The position numbers and the translations under genes are program-made. Shown one piece after another: positions 15,971 through 22,557 of a DNA stretch of 25,893 nt. The notes beneath the pieces were generated by a model. The model searched no databases and was not told the DNA's origin. It saw only the letters and a list, made by a program, of their open reading frames with translations. The stretch's first letter is position 1. Each line of letters begins with the position of its first letter. The stretch comes from JAIBAI01 sp044238875 (GTDB lineage: Bacteria; Bacteroidota; Bacteroidia; M30B66): positions 1 through 25,893 of the forward strand of contig JBIICM010000013.1 of assembly GCA_044238875.1 (NCBI GenBank), given 5' to 3'.

Positions 15971-16870
15971 TCAGCCAACCATTGTAAGGTGGTTTATTTT
16001 TTCAATTTCGGCCTCGATGGCAGCATAGATTTCCGGCTTTACGTTTACCAGTGGAAGCCGCAGATGTTCTTCGGTAATACGCAGTAATTTGAGTGCTGCT
16101 TTAATTCCCGCAGGATTACCATCCGCAAAAAGCAACCTTGTAAATTCCGACAAAGCGTAGTGAAGTTGCCGTGCTTCATGATAACGACCGTTCAGACATT
16201 CCTTCACCATGGCGCTTACCTGAGCAGGAAATGCATTGGCAGAAACAGAGATTACCCCATCACCGCCGGCGGCCATAATCGGAAGGGTGAGGGCATCATC
16301 ACCGCTGATCACCAGAAAATGAGCGGGCCTGTCGCGGATTATCTGCATGATTTGCTCCATGTTACCTGAAGCCTCCTTGATACCGCAAACATTTTCAATC
16401 TCATTTGCAATGCGCAGGGTGGTTTCTGCCGTCATGTTGCTGCCCGTTCTTCCGGGCACATTATAGAGCATAATCGGCCTGGGACTTTCTGCTGCAAGTA
16501 CCTTGTAATGTCTGAAGATACCTTCCTGTGTAGGCTTATTATAATAGGGAGAAACCGAAAGAATGGCATCAATGCCACTGAAATCGGTGTGCCTGATGGT
16601 TTCAACAAGTTCTGCTGTATTGTTTCCGCCAATACCTAATAAAACCCTGCAACGCCCTGCATTGGCTTCGAGCACAATTTGCTGCACACGGCGTTTTTCC
16701 TCTTTTGAAAGAACAACAGATTCACCGGTAGTTCCTAAAACAACAAGCTGATCAATATGATTTGACGCCAAATGCCCGACCAGCGACACGAGTGCCTGCT
16801 CATCAATATGGCCTTCAACATCAAAGGGGGTTACTATGGCTACTCCTGTGCCTTTAAGATGCGTGAACAT
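15971..16870 (-). CDS. dapA: 4-hydroxy-tetrahydrodipicolinate synthase
   Basis: A 299-residue class I aldolase that condenses pyruvate and aspartate semialdehyde in lysine and diaminopimelate synthesis. The Schiff-base lysine is K165 in GIKEASGN. The catalytic Tyr is Y136 in MLYNVPGRTG, and the Thr pair T47-T48 lies in VLGTTGES. R141 follows in the same box. The length is normal. The gene starts inside the DUF6913 gene (17-nt overlap), so it is probably part of the ligA-DUF6913-dapA operon. Related N-acetylneuraminate lyases lack some of these residues, so the call is firm. Confidence 0.96.
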   Translation of the reverse strand: MFTHLKGTGVAIVTPFDVEGHIDEQALVSLVGHLASNHIDQLVVLGTTGESVVLSKEEKRRVQQIVLEANAGRCRVLLGIGGNNTAELVETIRHTDFSGIDAILSVSPYYNKPTQEGIFRHYKVLAAESPRPIMLYNVPGRTGSNMTAETTLRIANEIENVCGIKEASGNMEQIMQIIRDRPAHFLVISGDDALTLPIMAAGGDGVISVSANAFPAQVSAMVKECLNGRYHEARQLHYALSEFTRLLFADGNPAGIKAALKLLRITEEHLRLPLVNVKPEIYAAIEAEIEKINHLTMVG

Positions 16871-17402
16871 TGATTTGATTAAGGTAATGAATGATCATGT
16901 ATGCAAAACTTTTTTCATCTGCTTCGGGTGTAAGGCTGAAACGCATGTCGAAACAATATGAAACAGCGCTTTCTTCCCTACCGATTTTTAAACCTGCTTT
17001 TGAAAGTGCTGTGATGTAATCAATCGGATAAATATCCCTGATTGTTAAATTGATGAGTATGTCAAAGGGTTCGCGGATGAAGTTTTCCACCACCGGGCCG
17101 GCGGGTTTGCTGTACCAGTTCAGCTGATTCCTGAAAAAATAATCGGCCTCAGGGCGTGCCAGCGGATGAAAGGTAACCTCATTGAAATCAATATAACCCA
17201 GCGAGAAAGGATGTTTTCCGCACCCTCTCAGGTCAGTAAAAAACTCCTTGACTTTGAAGTATTCTTCGCGCTGGGTGGCATCATAGAGTATGCCGATACG
17301 CTTTGCCCGGTGAAAATCCGGATTTTTACGATCGCGCTGCACTTCTCCTGCTTCCCTTTTCAGGCGGAGGTCTGCATAAGCTGATTTCAACTTTTCGATC
17401 AC
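16854..17402 (-). CDS. DUF6913 family protein
   Basis: A 182-residue protein I match to DUF6913, a Bacteroidota family of unknown function. Visible features are a basic N-terminal helix of about 30 residues, a RIGILYDAT strand-loop near residues 35-43, LGYIDF near 68-73, and a DILINLTIRDIYPIDYI segment near 128-144. A C-terminal alpha/beta tail ends in the YMIIHYLNQI helix. No catalytic motif is seen. The start codon is GTG, overlapping the ligA stop as GTGA. The end overlaps dapA by 17 nt. Tight coupling with ligA and dapA suggests translation as a block rather than a shared pathway. Confidence 0.75.
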   Translation of the reverse strand: MIEKLKSAYADLRLKREAGEVQRDRKNPDFHRAKRIGILYDATQREEYFKVKEFFTDLRGCGKHPFSLGYIDFNEVTFHPLARPEADYFFRNQLNWYSKPAGPVVENFIREPFDILINLTIRDIYPIDYITALSKAGLKIGREESAVSYCFDMRFSLTPEADEKSFAYMIIHYLNQINVHAS

Positions 17403-19465
17403 GCTTCGGTCATTTTAACGAATTCGTCTTCTGAAATCACAGGAACACCGAGTTTCTCAGCCTTTTTAAGTTTTTCAGGCCCCATCTTATCTCCGGCAAT
17501 CAAAAAGGATGTTGAACCACTCACCCCGCTTACCACCTTGCCTCCATGCTCTTCAATCCGTTTTTTCAGATCATCGCGCGAAAATAATCTAAAAACTCCG
17601 GATACAACGAAACTTTTTCCGGAAAGCTTGTTGCTTAATGGCTGATAGGCCTGCTCATCAATTTCAAAATGTAATCCGTAATCACGCAACCGGCCGATCA
17701 GCAGCTTGTTTTCAGGTTGTGAAAAATAATGCAGAATGCTGTCTGCTATTACTTCCCCGATCTCCGGAGCTTCCAGCAGTTCATCCCTGCCGGCAGCCAT
17801 CAGCCTTTCAATGCTTCTGAAATGGATGGCCAGTTTTTTTGCCACGGTTTGCCCCACATACCTGATACCCAATGCGAACAACACCCTTTCGAAAGGTACG
17901 TTCACACTGGCAGCAATCCCATCGAGCATATTCCGGGTTGACAATTCCCTGAATCCTTCGAGTTTTCCCAGAATATCATTTTCGCGAAGCGTGTACAAGT
18001 CAGCTATGTTATGCACCAAACCTGATTCATACAAGGCATCCACCGTTTTTTCACCAAGTGTATTGATATCCATTGCCCTTCGGCTGATGAAGTGTTCAAG
18101 CTTGCCTTTTATCTGCGGCGGACAGGCATTTTCGTTGGTGCAATAATGAAGGGCTTCGCCTTCTATTCTTCGCAAAGGCGCCCCGCACTCCGGACAATAT
18201 GTGGCATACGTATGGGGGTGGCCTCCGCCGGGGCGTAAATGCTGATCAACAGCTACAATCTTTGGAATAATCTCCCCGCCTTTTTCAACAAACACCGTAT
18301 CGCCCTCGCGGATGTCCATCTCAGCGATAAAATCGGCGTTATACAGCGATGCTCTTTTTACGGTTGTTCCGGCAAGAAATACCGGCCTGAGATTGGCCAC
18401 CGGCGTAATGGCTCCGGTACGGCCAACCTGATAACTGATTTTTTCAAGAACGGTAACGGCCTGCCTTGCCTTGTATTTATAGGCAATGGCCCAGCGTGGC
18501 GATTTAGCAGTATTACCGAGCAAACGCTGTACATCAATTTCGTTTACCTTGATTACAATTCCATCAATTTCAAACGGAAGCTCATCGCGTTTCTGCTCCC
18601 AGAAATCAATGTATTCCATTATTTCACTGATGTTTTCGCATCTGCGCGCATACATGGAGGTTTTAAGGCCCCAGGATGCAGCAATTTGAAGGTTGTCGAA
18701 GTGACTGTTGCCGGGCAGATCTTCTCCCAATAATGCATACAATACACAATCGAGTTTTCGGCGGGCCACCTCTGCGCTCTCCTGCATCTTCAGGCTGCCT
18801 GAAGCAGCATTGCGGGGGTTTTTGAAAAGTCTGTCAGCAATTTGCGCCTCATCCATTCCAATATCCTCAAGTTCTGCCCGCTTTTCTGCATTCAGTTTTT
18901 CAAAACTTTTCAGCGGCATAAATATTTCACCTCTGATCTCAAAATCAGCAGGGTAATCGCTGCCACTTAACCTGAGGGGTATGCTTTTGATGGTTTTAAC
19001 ATTGGCGGTTACATCATCGCCCTGTGCTCCATCGCCCCGTGTAAGTGCCTGAACCAGTCGTCCATTCCTGTAAGTAAGGCTGATGCCGGCGCCATCGAAT
19101 TTAAGCTCAGTCACATAGGAAAAAGATCTTGAAACATTTTTTCTGATACGCTCATCAAATTCCTGCAGATCTTCTTTTGAATATGAATTGGCGAGCGACA
19201 TCATGGGGTATTTATGAACCACCGTTTTGAAGTTTTTGGTCACTGCACCACCAACCCTTTGCGTAGGCGAATCGGGGTCAGCCCATTCAGGAAATTGCTG
19301 CTCAAGCCTGATCAATTCTTCAAGCAGGTGATCAAATTCAAAATCTGAAATGGTGGGATGATCGAGCACATAATAATTATGGTTATGCTGATTCACCTCC
19401 GCCGTCAACTGATTGATGCGTGCGTGTATTTGCTCGTTATTCATATTTGGTTTGCCTGATGGCAA
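17399..19465 (-). CDS. ligA: NAD-dependent DNA ligase
   Basis: A 688-residue ligase that seals nicks in replication and repair. Domains in order are the NAD-binding Ia domain (DHPTISDFEFD, about 35-45), the adenylation domain with Lys122 in ELKFDG, and the DGIVIKVN box (about 302-309). Then come the OB fold, a four-Cys zinc finger (Cys425, 428, 443, 449), the helix-hairpin-helix region, and the BRCT domain (about 612-688) with SGKSFVVSG. The first ATG at 19465 adds seven residues; the ATG at 19444 (MNNEQIHARI) is equally plausible. The end overlaps the DUF6913 gene. Length and motifs show an intact enzyme. Confidence 0.97.
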   Translation of the reverse strand: MPSGKPNMNNEQIHARINQLTAEVNQHNHNYYVLDHPTISDFEFDHLLEELIRLEQQFPEWADPDSPTQRVGGAVTKNFKTVVHKYPMMSLANSYSKEDLQEFDERIRKNVSRSFSYVTELKFDGAGISLTYRNGRLVQALTRGDGAQGDDVTANVKTIKSIPLRLSGSDYPADFEIRGEIFMPLKSFEKLNAEKRAELEDIGMDEAQIADRLFKNPRNAASGSLKMQESAEVARRKLDCVLYALLGEDLPGNSHFDNLQIAASWGLKTSMYARRCENISEIMEYIDFWEQKRDELPFEIDGIVIKVNEIDVQRLLGNTAKSPRWAIAYKYKARQAVTVLEKISYQVGRTGAITPVANLRPVFLAGTTVKRASLYNADFIAEMDIREGDTVFVEKGGEIIPKIVAVDQHLRPGGGHPHTYATYCPECGAPLRRIEGEALHYCTNENACPPQIKGKLEHFISRRAMDINTLGEKTVDALYESGLVHNIADLYTLRENDILGKLEGFRELSTRNMLDGIAASVNVPFERVLFALGIRYVGQTVAKKLAIHFRSIERLMAAGRDELLEAPEIGEVIADSILHYFSQPENKLLIGRLRDYGLHFEIDEQAYQPLSNKLSGKSFVVSGVFRLFSRDDLKKRIEEHGGKVVSGVSGSTSFLIAGDKMGPEKLKKAEKLGVPVISEDEFVKMTEA

Positions 19466-19490
19466 AGGTAAGAAGTAATGCCCCGGAACT

Positions 19491-20147
19491 TTAGCCGCCG
19501 GATTGCAGCTGGGCTGAAACAGGATGGCCTGTTGTATTTATCACTTCACAGAGGTGGTTTACCAACACCTGTAGACCCTTGTTGTAATTAATATTGTTGG
19601 TAATTATAATGTCGGCATCGTCTCGGTGCGGCCGCAGATAACGCTGATAAGAAGGCATCACGTGATGGTGCCACTGATATAAAACAGTTTCCTCAGGATA
19701 ACCCCGCTCGGTTCTGTCGCGCAACAGGCGCCGTTGCAGTTTTACATCGTCACGGGCATCTATGTAAACCTTCAGGTCGAGTGATCGCTTGATTTCCTCG
19801 TAATGAAAAATATACAAGCCTTCCATAACAATTACCGGTGCGGGAGTTAAAACAATGGTTTGTGGCTGGCGTTCCTTGTTGTTAAAGGTATATTCCTGAA
19901 TTTCAACGATATCGCCGTTCATCAGCCGCTCCATGTCTTTATAGAAACCTTTACGGTCAATAGATTCAGGCAAATCAAAATTTACCACATTGTTATCGTC
20001 AGCATGCTGGAGGTGCAAGGGCAAATAATAATTATCCTGAGAGACAATGCAAACCGAATTTTCTGGCAACATTTCCCTGAGATGCCTGAGAAAGGAAGAT
20101 TTACCTGAAGCACTTCCACCTGAAATTCCTACAACATACGGTTTCAT
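19491..20147 (-). CDS. udk: uridine kinase
   Basis: A 218-residue P-loop kinase that phosphorylates uridine and cytidine. The ATP loop GGSASGKSS lies at residues 10-18. It is followed by VSQDNYY (base contact) and the FDLPESID segment. The YTFNNKERQ and EGLYIFHYEEIK boxes come next, and the catalytic Arg-rich RLLRDRTERGY loop toward the C terminus. The frame stays open upstream to 20480, but the MKPYVVGISGG start at 20147 matches the family. The extra upstream residues look non-coding and overlap mnmE on the other strand. The gene is divergent from mnmE across 105 bp. Confidence 0.93.
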   Translation of the reverse strand: MKPYVVGISGGSASGKSSFLRHLREMLPENSVCIVSQDNYYLPLHLQHADDNNVVNFDLPESIDRKGFYKDMERLMNGDIVEIQEYTFNNKERQPQTIVLTPAPVIVMEGLYIFHYEEIKRSLDLKVYIDARDDVKLQRRLLRDRTERGYPEETVLYQWHHHVMPSYQRYLRPHRDDADIIITNNINYNKGLQVLVNHLCEVINTTGHPVSAQLQSGG

Positions 20148-20252
20148 CTGGCGGCAAATATAAGCTAATTGACCACTGCGCCTGAATGCAACCGCCGATT
20201 GAGTAGTTTGATTTTGTGACGTGGCAAAGAAATTCAGGCTTAAATTGCAGCC

Positions 20253-21632
20253 TTGAATCAGAAAGAAAAAACCATTTGCGCCCTGGCCACGGGTGGAGGT
20301 ATGTCGGCTATTGCGGTAATCAGGCTTTCCGGTCCGGATGCGTTTCAGATAGGCGACAGTATTTTTCGCGGAAAAAGGAGGCTGCAGGATGCTGAGGGCT
20401 ACACGATTCATTTTGGCAAGCTCATCAGCGGCGGTCAATGGATCGATGAGGTGCTGGTCAGTGTTTTTCGCCAGCCGCACTCCTATACCGGCGAAGATGT
20501 GCTAGAGTTTTCCTGCCATGGTTCGCCCTACATTCAGCAACAGGTTTTACAAGCTCTATTCAGTGCCGGAGCGGTATCCGCTGAACCGGGCGAATTCACG
20601 CTGCGTGCGTTTTTAAACGGAAAAATGGATTTAAGCCAGGCAGAGGCTGTGGCCGATCTGATTGCTGCTGAGAACAGGGCTTCGCACGCCCTGGCCCTGA
20701 AGCAGCTGCGGGGAGGGTATTCTGATGAAATCAAAAAACTGCGGGATGAGTTACTCCAGTTTGCCGCATTGGTTGAACTGGAACTTGATTTCAGCACTGA
20801 GGATGTGGAGTTTGCAAACCGCTCACAATTAGAAATTCTGGTGGGGGATATTCTGAAAGTTATTCAACGCTTGCGGGATAGTTTTGCGCTGGGCAATGCA
20901 TTGAAAAATGGTATTCCCGTTGTGATTGCCGGAAAGCCCAATGCAGGAAAATCCACATTACTGAATTGCATCCTCAACGAAGAAAAAGCGATTGTTACTT
21001 CCATTGCCGGAACTACACGTGATGCCATCGAAGATGAGCTGGTGATGAATGGTGTTGCCTATCGCTTTATTGATACCGCTGGCCTGCGCGAAGGTCAGGA
21101 TGAAGTGGAGCGGTTAGGTATTGAGCGCAGCAGGGAGAAGATCAAAGAAGCAGATATTATTCTGTATCTCTTTGATGCATCCTCTATGCATGAACATGAG
21201 GTGATTTCAGAAATAAAAACTATTCGTGTATATGCCGGCGATGAAAAAGAAATCATTCCGGTAGCAAACAAAATAGATCTCAGCAATGAAGCCCTCATCA
21301 ATAATTTCACAGCTATCCCTGAAACAGTTTTTATCAGCGCGCAAGAAAAAACAGGAATTGAAGATTTGCTTTCCCGCATCAGTAAATGGACTGACCAACG
21401 GAGCCATTTGGGAGACGAAAACATTGTAACCAATGCCCGTCATGCCGAAGCATTGGCAAACGCCTCCGTAAACCTGAAAAGGGTGCTTGACGGACTGACT
21501 TCCTCACTGCCCGGAGATTTGCTGGCCATTGATATCCGCGCTGCACTTTCAGCATTGTCGGCGATCACAGGTGAAGTGTCATCAGACGAAGTACTCGGGG
21601 CTATTTTTGGTAAATTTTGCATTGGAAAGTAA
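20253..21632 (+). CDS. mnmE: tRNA uridine-5-carboxymethylaminomethyl modification GTPase
   Basis: A 459-residue GTPase that with MnmG modifies the wobble uridine of tRNAs. The N-terminal domain binds the folate. The helical domain carries a G domain with the P-loop AGKPNAGKST at about residues 226-235, the DTAGLR box and the NKID motif. The C terminus ends in FGKFCIGK, whose Cys-Ile-Gly-Lys tail is diagnostic. The start codon is TTG (MNQKEKTICALATGG); no upstream in-frame ATG suits the family. The 3' end is where accessory DNA begins, and in other bacteria the mnmE (trmE) 3' end is used as an island attachment site. Confidence 0.96.
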   Translation: MNQKEKTICALATGGGMSAIAVIRLSGPDAFQIGDSIFRGKRRLQDAEGYTIHFGKLISGGQWIDEVLVSVFRQPHSYTGEDVLEFSCHGSPYIQQQVLQALFSAGAVSAEPGEFTLRAFLNGKMDLSQAEAVADLIAAENRASHALALKQLRGGYSDEIKKLRDELLQFAALVELELDFSTEDVEFANRSQLEILVGDILKVIQRLRDSFALGNALKNGIPVVIAGKPNAGKSTLLNCILNEEKAIVTSIAGTTRDAIEDELVMNGVAYRFIDTAGLREGQDEVERLGIERSREKIKEADIILYLFDASSMHEHEVISEIKTIRVYAGDEKEIIPVANKIDLSNEALINNFTAIPETVFISAQEKTGIEDLLSRISKWTDQRSHLGDENIVTNARHAEALANASVNLKRVLDGLTSSLPGDLLAIDIRAALSALSAITGEVSSDEVLGAIFGKFCIGK

Positions 21633-21641
21633 TTTACTTTC
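21625..21641. repeat. 17-bp palindrome over the mnmE stop codon
   Basis: The arms GAAAGTAA (21625-21632) and TTACTTTC (21634-21641) are perfect inverted copies separated by a single T. The left arm contains the last Lys codon and the TAA stop of mnmE. With only one base in the centre it is a poor RNA hairpin as drawn. It is better read as a DNA palindrome, such as a protein site or an island junction, though a weak terminator is possible. Confidence 0.6.
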
Positions 21642-21700
21642 TTTTGTTTGCCAAGTGCTTGTTTTTCATAGGCTTTAGAGTGTTTTTCTTTCTCTTTTTT

Positions 21701-21761
21701 GTTGCCCAACTCTACTTTTTTACTTATATTTGTTGCCCAGTTGTTGCCCAGTTGTTGCCCA
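21701..21761. repeat. GTTGCCCA boxes, three at an 11-bp period
   Basis: GTTGCCCA occurs at 21701-21708, 21732-21739, 21743-21750 and 21754-21761. The last three follow each other at exactly 11 bp, with GTT as filler. A copy in the opposite direction (GGGCAAC) lies at 21829-21835. Spacing of one helical turn puts all copies on one DNA face, as expected for sites of a cooperative DNA-binding protein. They overlap the candidate promoter. Confidence 0.7.
21702..21732 (+). promoter_or_regulatory. candidate Bacteroidota-type promoter
   Basis: A TTG at 21702-21704 stands 20 nt before TATATTTG at 21725-21732. This fits the primary-sigma pattern of Bacteroidota (TTTG, 19-21 nt, TAnnTTTG), with one mismatch in the first box. 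Transcription would start near 21739 and lead to the remnant ORF that begins at 21839. Copies of GTTGCCCA overlap both boxes, so a repressor binding there would block initiation. No experimental support exists in the sequence itself. Confidence 0.4.
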
Positions 21762-21790
21762 CAAATCAGGCAACACTCGGGAGAGAACAT

Positions 21791-21835
21791 GCTACATACA
21801 GCTACAAGCTGCTACATCTAGCAACAACGGGCAAC
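21791..21835. repeat. GCTACA repeats at a 10-bp period
   Basis: GCTACA recurs at 21791, 21801 and 21811, each followed by four variable bases. The same phase continues as GCAACA at 21821 and 21831. This tract lies right in front of the ATG of the remnant ORF. Together with the GTTGCCCA tract it forms about 130 bp of helically phased repeats. Binding sites of a recombinase or its regulator would fit, but the binder is unknown. Confidence 0.6.
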
Positions 21836-21838
21836 AAA

Positions 21839-21932
21839 ATGAGCAGCAACATTCGTCTTCAAAAAACTTGTCAGCACTGCGGTAACCGGTTTACCGCCGG
21901 CCACTACAGAAAACTGTAGTCATAATTCGTGA
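21839..21932 (+). pseudogene. frameshifted remnant of a small Cys-motif protein linked to mobile elements
   Basis: From ATG 21839 the frame reads MSSNIRLQKTCQHCGNRFTA and stops at TAG 21917-21919, after only 26 codons. I recognise this opening, a CxxC motif in an SNIR...CxHCG.FTA context, as the start of small proteins next to integrases in Bacteroidota mobile elements, which normally continue with TTxTxxCSxxC. Shifting one frame at about 21902 gives TTENCSHNS before a TGA at 21930-21932, which is close to that continuation. I infer a gene disrupted by a one-base change and then truncated. The similarity comes from memory of the family, not from a search. Confidence 0.5.
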
Positions 21933-21948
21933 TTAAAGCTGTTAATCA
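21903..21948. repeat. two perfect short hairpins
   Basis: The first hairpin has 7-bp arms ACTACAG (21903-21909) and CTGTAGT (21914-21920) around an AAAA loop. The second has 7-bp arms TGATTAA (21930-21936) and TTAATCA (21942-21948) around AGCTG. They flank the frameshifted end of the remnant ORF. Neither is followed by a T-run, so classic intrinsic termination is not obvious. They could mark a recombination scar. Confidence 0.5.
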
Positions 21949-21978
21949 TTGATTTACATACTGTTGGTTGCCTGAATA

Positions 21979-22095
21979 GTCAAGTCATGGCTTTACCAAA
22001 TGCGTATTAAAGTCAAGTAATAACTTTACTAAACACTTGCATTAGTCAAGTATTAGCTTTACATTTGCCCTGTCAAAGTCAATCTATAACTTTAC
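21979..22095. repeat. four 18-bp dyad operators at a 33-bp period
   Basis: The box GTCAAG-N6-CTTTAC occurs at 21979-21996, 22012-22029, 22045-22062 and 22078-22095, with exactly 33 bp between starts. The arms are inverted copies with one mismatch (GTMAAG against CTTKAC). The last copy has GTCAAT. The 15-bp gaps between boxes differ in sequence. The last box ends 3 bp before the ATG of the XRE gene. Dyads in front of an XRE regulator are most simply its own operators. I infer cooperative autorepression of the Xre-Fic pair. Confidence 0.8.
22036..22067 (+). promoter_or_regulatory. candidate promoter of the Xre-Fic pair
   Basis: CTTG at 22036-22039 lies 20 nt before TACATTTG at 22060-22067. This matches the Bacteroidota promoter pattern except for the first base. 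Transcription would begin near 22074, about 25 nt before the XRE ATG. Operator three (22045-22062) fills the spacer and operator four covers the start point, so repressor binding would exclude RNA polymerase. Confidence 0.5.
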
Positions 22096-22098
22096 TTT

Positions 22099-22557
22099 AT
22101 GGGCAAGAAATCACTCCAACTGCAACAGCTCAACAGCAAAATGCTAGGCTTTGCTTCACTCAAACAGGTGGCCATGCCACCCACCGGATGGATAAAAGCC
22201 ATCCGCACCGCCATTGGCATGTCTATGCAGCAGCTGGGCAACAAATTGAACGTTTCCAAGCAGGGAGTAATGGATATTGAGAAGCGGGAAAAAGACGGTT
22301 CCATTACCATCAAATCCCTACGGGAAATTGCCCGTGCTATGGATATGCAGTTTGTATATGGGTTTGTACCCAATGACGGATCGCTGGATGCACTCATTGA
22401 AAAACGTGCCACCGAACTGGCCACTCAAATTGTGATGCGAACCGCCAACACCATGAAGCTCGAAGATCAGGCCAATTCAAAAAAACGGATTGAAGCAGCC
22501 ATCAGGGAAAGGGCAGCAGCCATTCAAAACGAAATGCCTAAAATGTTATGGGATTAG
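22099..22557 (+). CDS. XRE-family regulator, mobile mystery protein A
   Basis: A 152-residue protein. An N-terminal segment (about 1-35, LNSKMLGFASLKQVAMPPTGW) precedes a helix-turn-helix of the XRE/Cro type at about residues 36-90. In it MSMQQLGNKLNVSKQGVMDIEK is the recognition region. VYGFVPNDGSLDALIEKRA and a charged C-terminal coil follow. The layout matches the family called mobile mystery protein A, found next to a Fic protein on mobile elements. It probably acts as antitoxin and autorepressor, binding the four dyads upstream. It overlaps the Fic gene by 10 nt, so the pair is co-translated. The antitoxin role is inferred from gene order. Confidence 0.88.
   Translation: MGKKSLQLQQLNSKMLGFASLKQVAMPPTGWIKAIRTAIGMSMQQLGNKLNVSKQGVMDIEKREKDGSITIKSLREIARAMDMQFVYGFVPNDGSLDALIEKRATELATQIVMRTANTMKLEDQANSKKRIEAAIRERAAAIQNEMPKMLWD

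Noticed and set aside
20155..20162. A TATATTTG box on the - strand upstream of udk
   Set aside because: It sits only 8 bp before the start codon and no TTG lies at the right distance, so the transcript would be leaderless.
20166..20176. Eleven bases (TAATTGACCAC) shared with the IS21 left end
   Set aside because: A single short match with no second box at 24 bp; it is probably chance.
20148..20480. An upstream extension of uridine kinase to 329 residues
   Set aside because: The family starts at the MKPYVVGISGG site at 20147. The extension overlaps the start of mnmE and has no recognisable sequence.
21617..21919. A 100-residue open frame with a hydrophobic start
   Set aside because: Its ATG lies inside the end of mnmE and the hydrophobic part comes from a T-rich tract. 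Only the last 26 codons from 21839 resemble a protein family.
21978..22095. Four regularly spaced repeats that look like a small CRISPR array
   Set aside because: The repeats are 18-19 bp with gaps of only 14-15 bp, each repeat is itself a dyad, the array ends at a start codon, and no cas gene is present. Operators explain it better.
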